Made by a program: the position numbers and the translations under genes. Source: Lachnospiraceae bacterium (GTDB lineage: Bacteria > Bacillota > Clostridia > Lachnospirales > Lachnospiraceae). Taken from it: a stretch of DNA of 14,622 bases. Below are positions 14,446-14,622 of this stretch, in pieces (position 1 is the stretch's first letter; each line of letters opens with the position of its first letter). The notes beneath the pieces are model-generated. The model was not told the origin of the DNA. It worked only from the letters and a program-made list of their open reading frames with translations, and did not search any database. Where the stretch lies: contig CAAEUM010000309.1 of the NCBI GenBank assembly GCA_900759225.1, positions 1 to 14,622 on the forward strand. Reading direction: 5' to 3'.

Positions 14446-14622
14446 ATGAAGGTGAAAGAGACCATTGAATATCTGGAGCAGGGAAAGGAAACAAAGCTGT
14501 TTGAAACGCTTTACGGAAAAGCAGATGCAGAAAAGAACCGGCAGCGCTATGTGGCGCTTTTAAAGGGATACGGCGCAGCCTTTGGGGAAGAGAAGGATGT
14601 ACGCCTGTTTTCCTCACCAGGC
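14446..14622 (+). CDS. galK: Galactokinase, N-terminal part (runs off the window)
   Basis: ATG 14446 follows AAGGAGAGG at 14431-14439 and opens a frame that continues to the window edge (59 codons). The encoded start, MKVKETIEYLEQGKETKLFE, followed by RYVALLKGYGAAFGEEKDVRLFSSPG, matches the N-terminus of clostridial galactokinases. In these the final VRLFSSPG leads directly into the RTEIGGNHTDH sugar-binding motif, which would begin just beyond the window. The enzyme phosphorylates galactose at C1 with ATP, the first committed step of the Leloir pathway. The gene is transcribed divergently from the radical SAM gene and has its own extended -10 promoter. Catalytic residues lie outside the window, so the call rests on the N-terminal match. 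Confidence 0.8.
   Translation, partial: MKVKETIEYLEQGKETKLFETLYGKADAEKNRQRYVALLKGYGAAFGEEKDVRLFSSPG

Noticed and set aside
14220..14465. 81-codon minus-strand frame from galK into the intergenic region
   Set aside because: It runs across the galK start, the galK promoter and the radical SAM promoter and has no recognisable product.
14501..14514. Possible CcpA cre site (TTGAAACGCTTTAC) inside galK
   Set aside because: The central AAACGCTTT fits, but the outer TG and CA positions of the cre consensus do not; it also lies in coding sequence with a normal reading.
1..14622. Mobile elements, CRISPR, defence systems or rRNA/tRNA genes
   Set aside because: No transposase, integrase, phage or restriction gene motif, no spaced direct repeats and no tRNA-like intergenic sequence was seen; nearly all of the window is accounted for by the listed genes.

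Overview
The window looks like chromosomal core DNA from a Clostridia bacterium, most likely Lachnospiraceae (the group of Lachnoclostridium, Enterocloster and Hungatella). I infer this from the moderate GC content, AGGAGG-type ribosome sites, use of TTG and GTG starts, the era-recO-glycyl-tRNA synthetase synteny, a single-chain glycyl-tRNA synthetase, a long M16C peptidase and a DegV gene. No tRNA, rRNA, CRISPR array, insertion sequence, phage gene or attachment site was seen. The genus cannot be fixed from the sequence alone.

Layout. Positions 1-105 are the tail of an unidentified gene. Next on the plus strand come a membrane-anchored YdcF-like protein (119-952), an M16C zinc peptidase (1029-3977), the GTPase Era (4021-4932) and the recombination mediator RecO (4966-5631). 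Gaps are short and no internal promoter is visible. A near-consensus promoter at 5635-5663 then drives a small lipoprotein of unknown function (5726-6379) and probably the glycyl-tRNA synthetase (6452-7840), which ends at a terminator (7858-7894). A histidine kinase and an OmpR-type response regulator form an overlapping pair (7992-10167) with its own promoter and a strong terminator. A two-gene iron-sulfur unit follows: an 8Fe ferredoxin and a NapH/YccM-like membrane protein (10284-11062). A fourth promoter leads into degV and a CapA-type metallophosphatase gene (11150-13209). On the minus strand a TIGR01212-type radical SAM gene (13155-14144) converges on capA and overlaps it by 55 bp. A 301-bp divergent region then separates it from the start of galactokinase (14446 to the window edge).

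How the genes fit together. Era (16S rRNA/30S maturation), RecO (RecFOR repair) and glycyl-tRNA synthetase are housekeeping functions in an order conserved among Firmicutes; here an unknown lipoprotein with its own promoter interrupts that order. The two-component pair and the iron-sulfur pair are separate transcription units with unknown signals and partners. DegV (fatty-acid binding) and CapA (envelope-facing hydrolase fold) are probably co-transcribed.

I found no convincing evidence of a wholly new system. The points most worth a second look are: the ferredoxin/membrane Fe-S pair; the radical SAM C-terminus written into the antisense of capA; a RecO without its zinc-binding cysteines; inverted repeats placed right at three predicted transcription starts; and a glycyl-tRNA synthetase gene with no room for a T-box leader.
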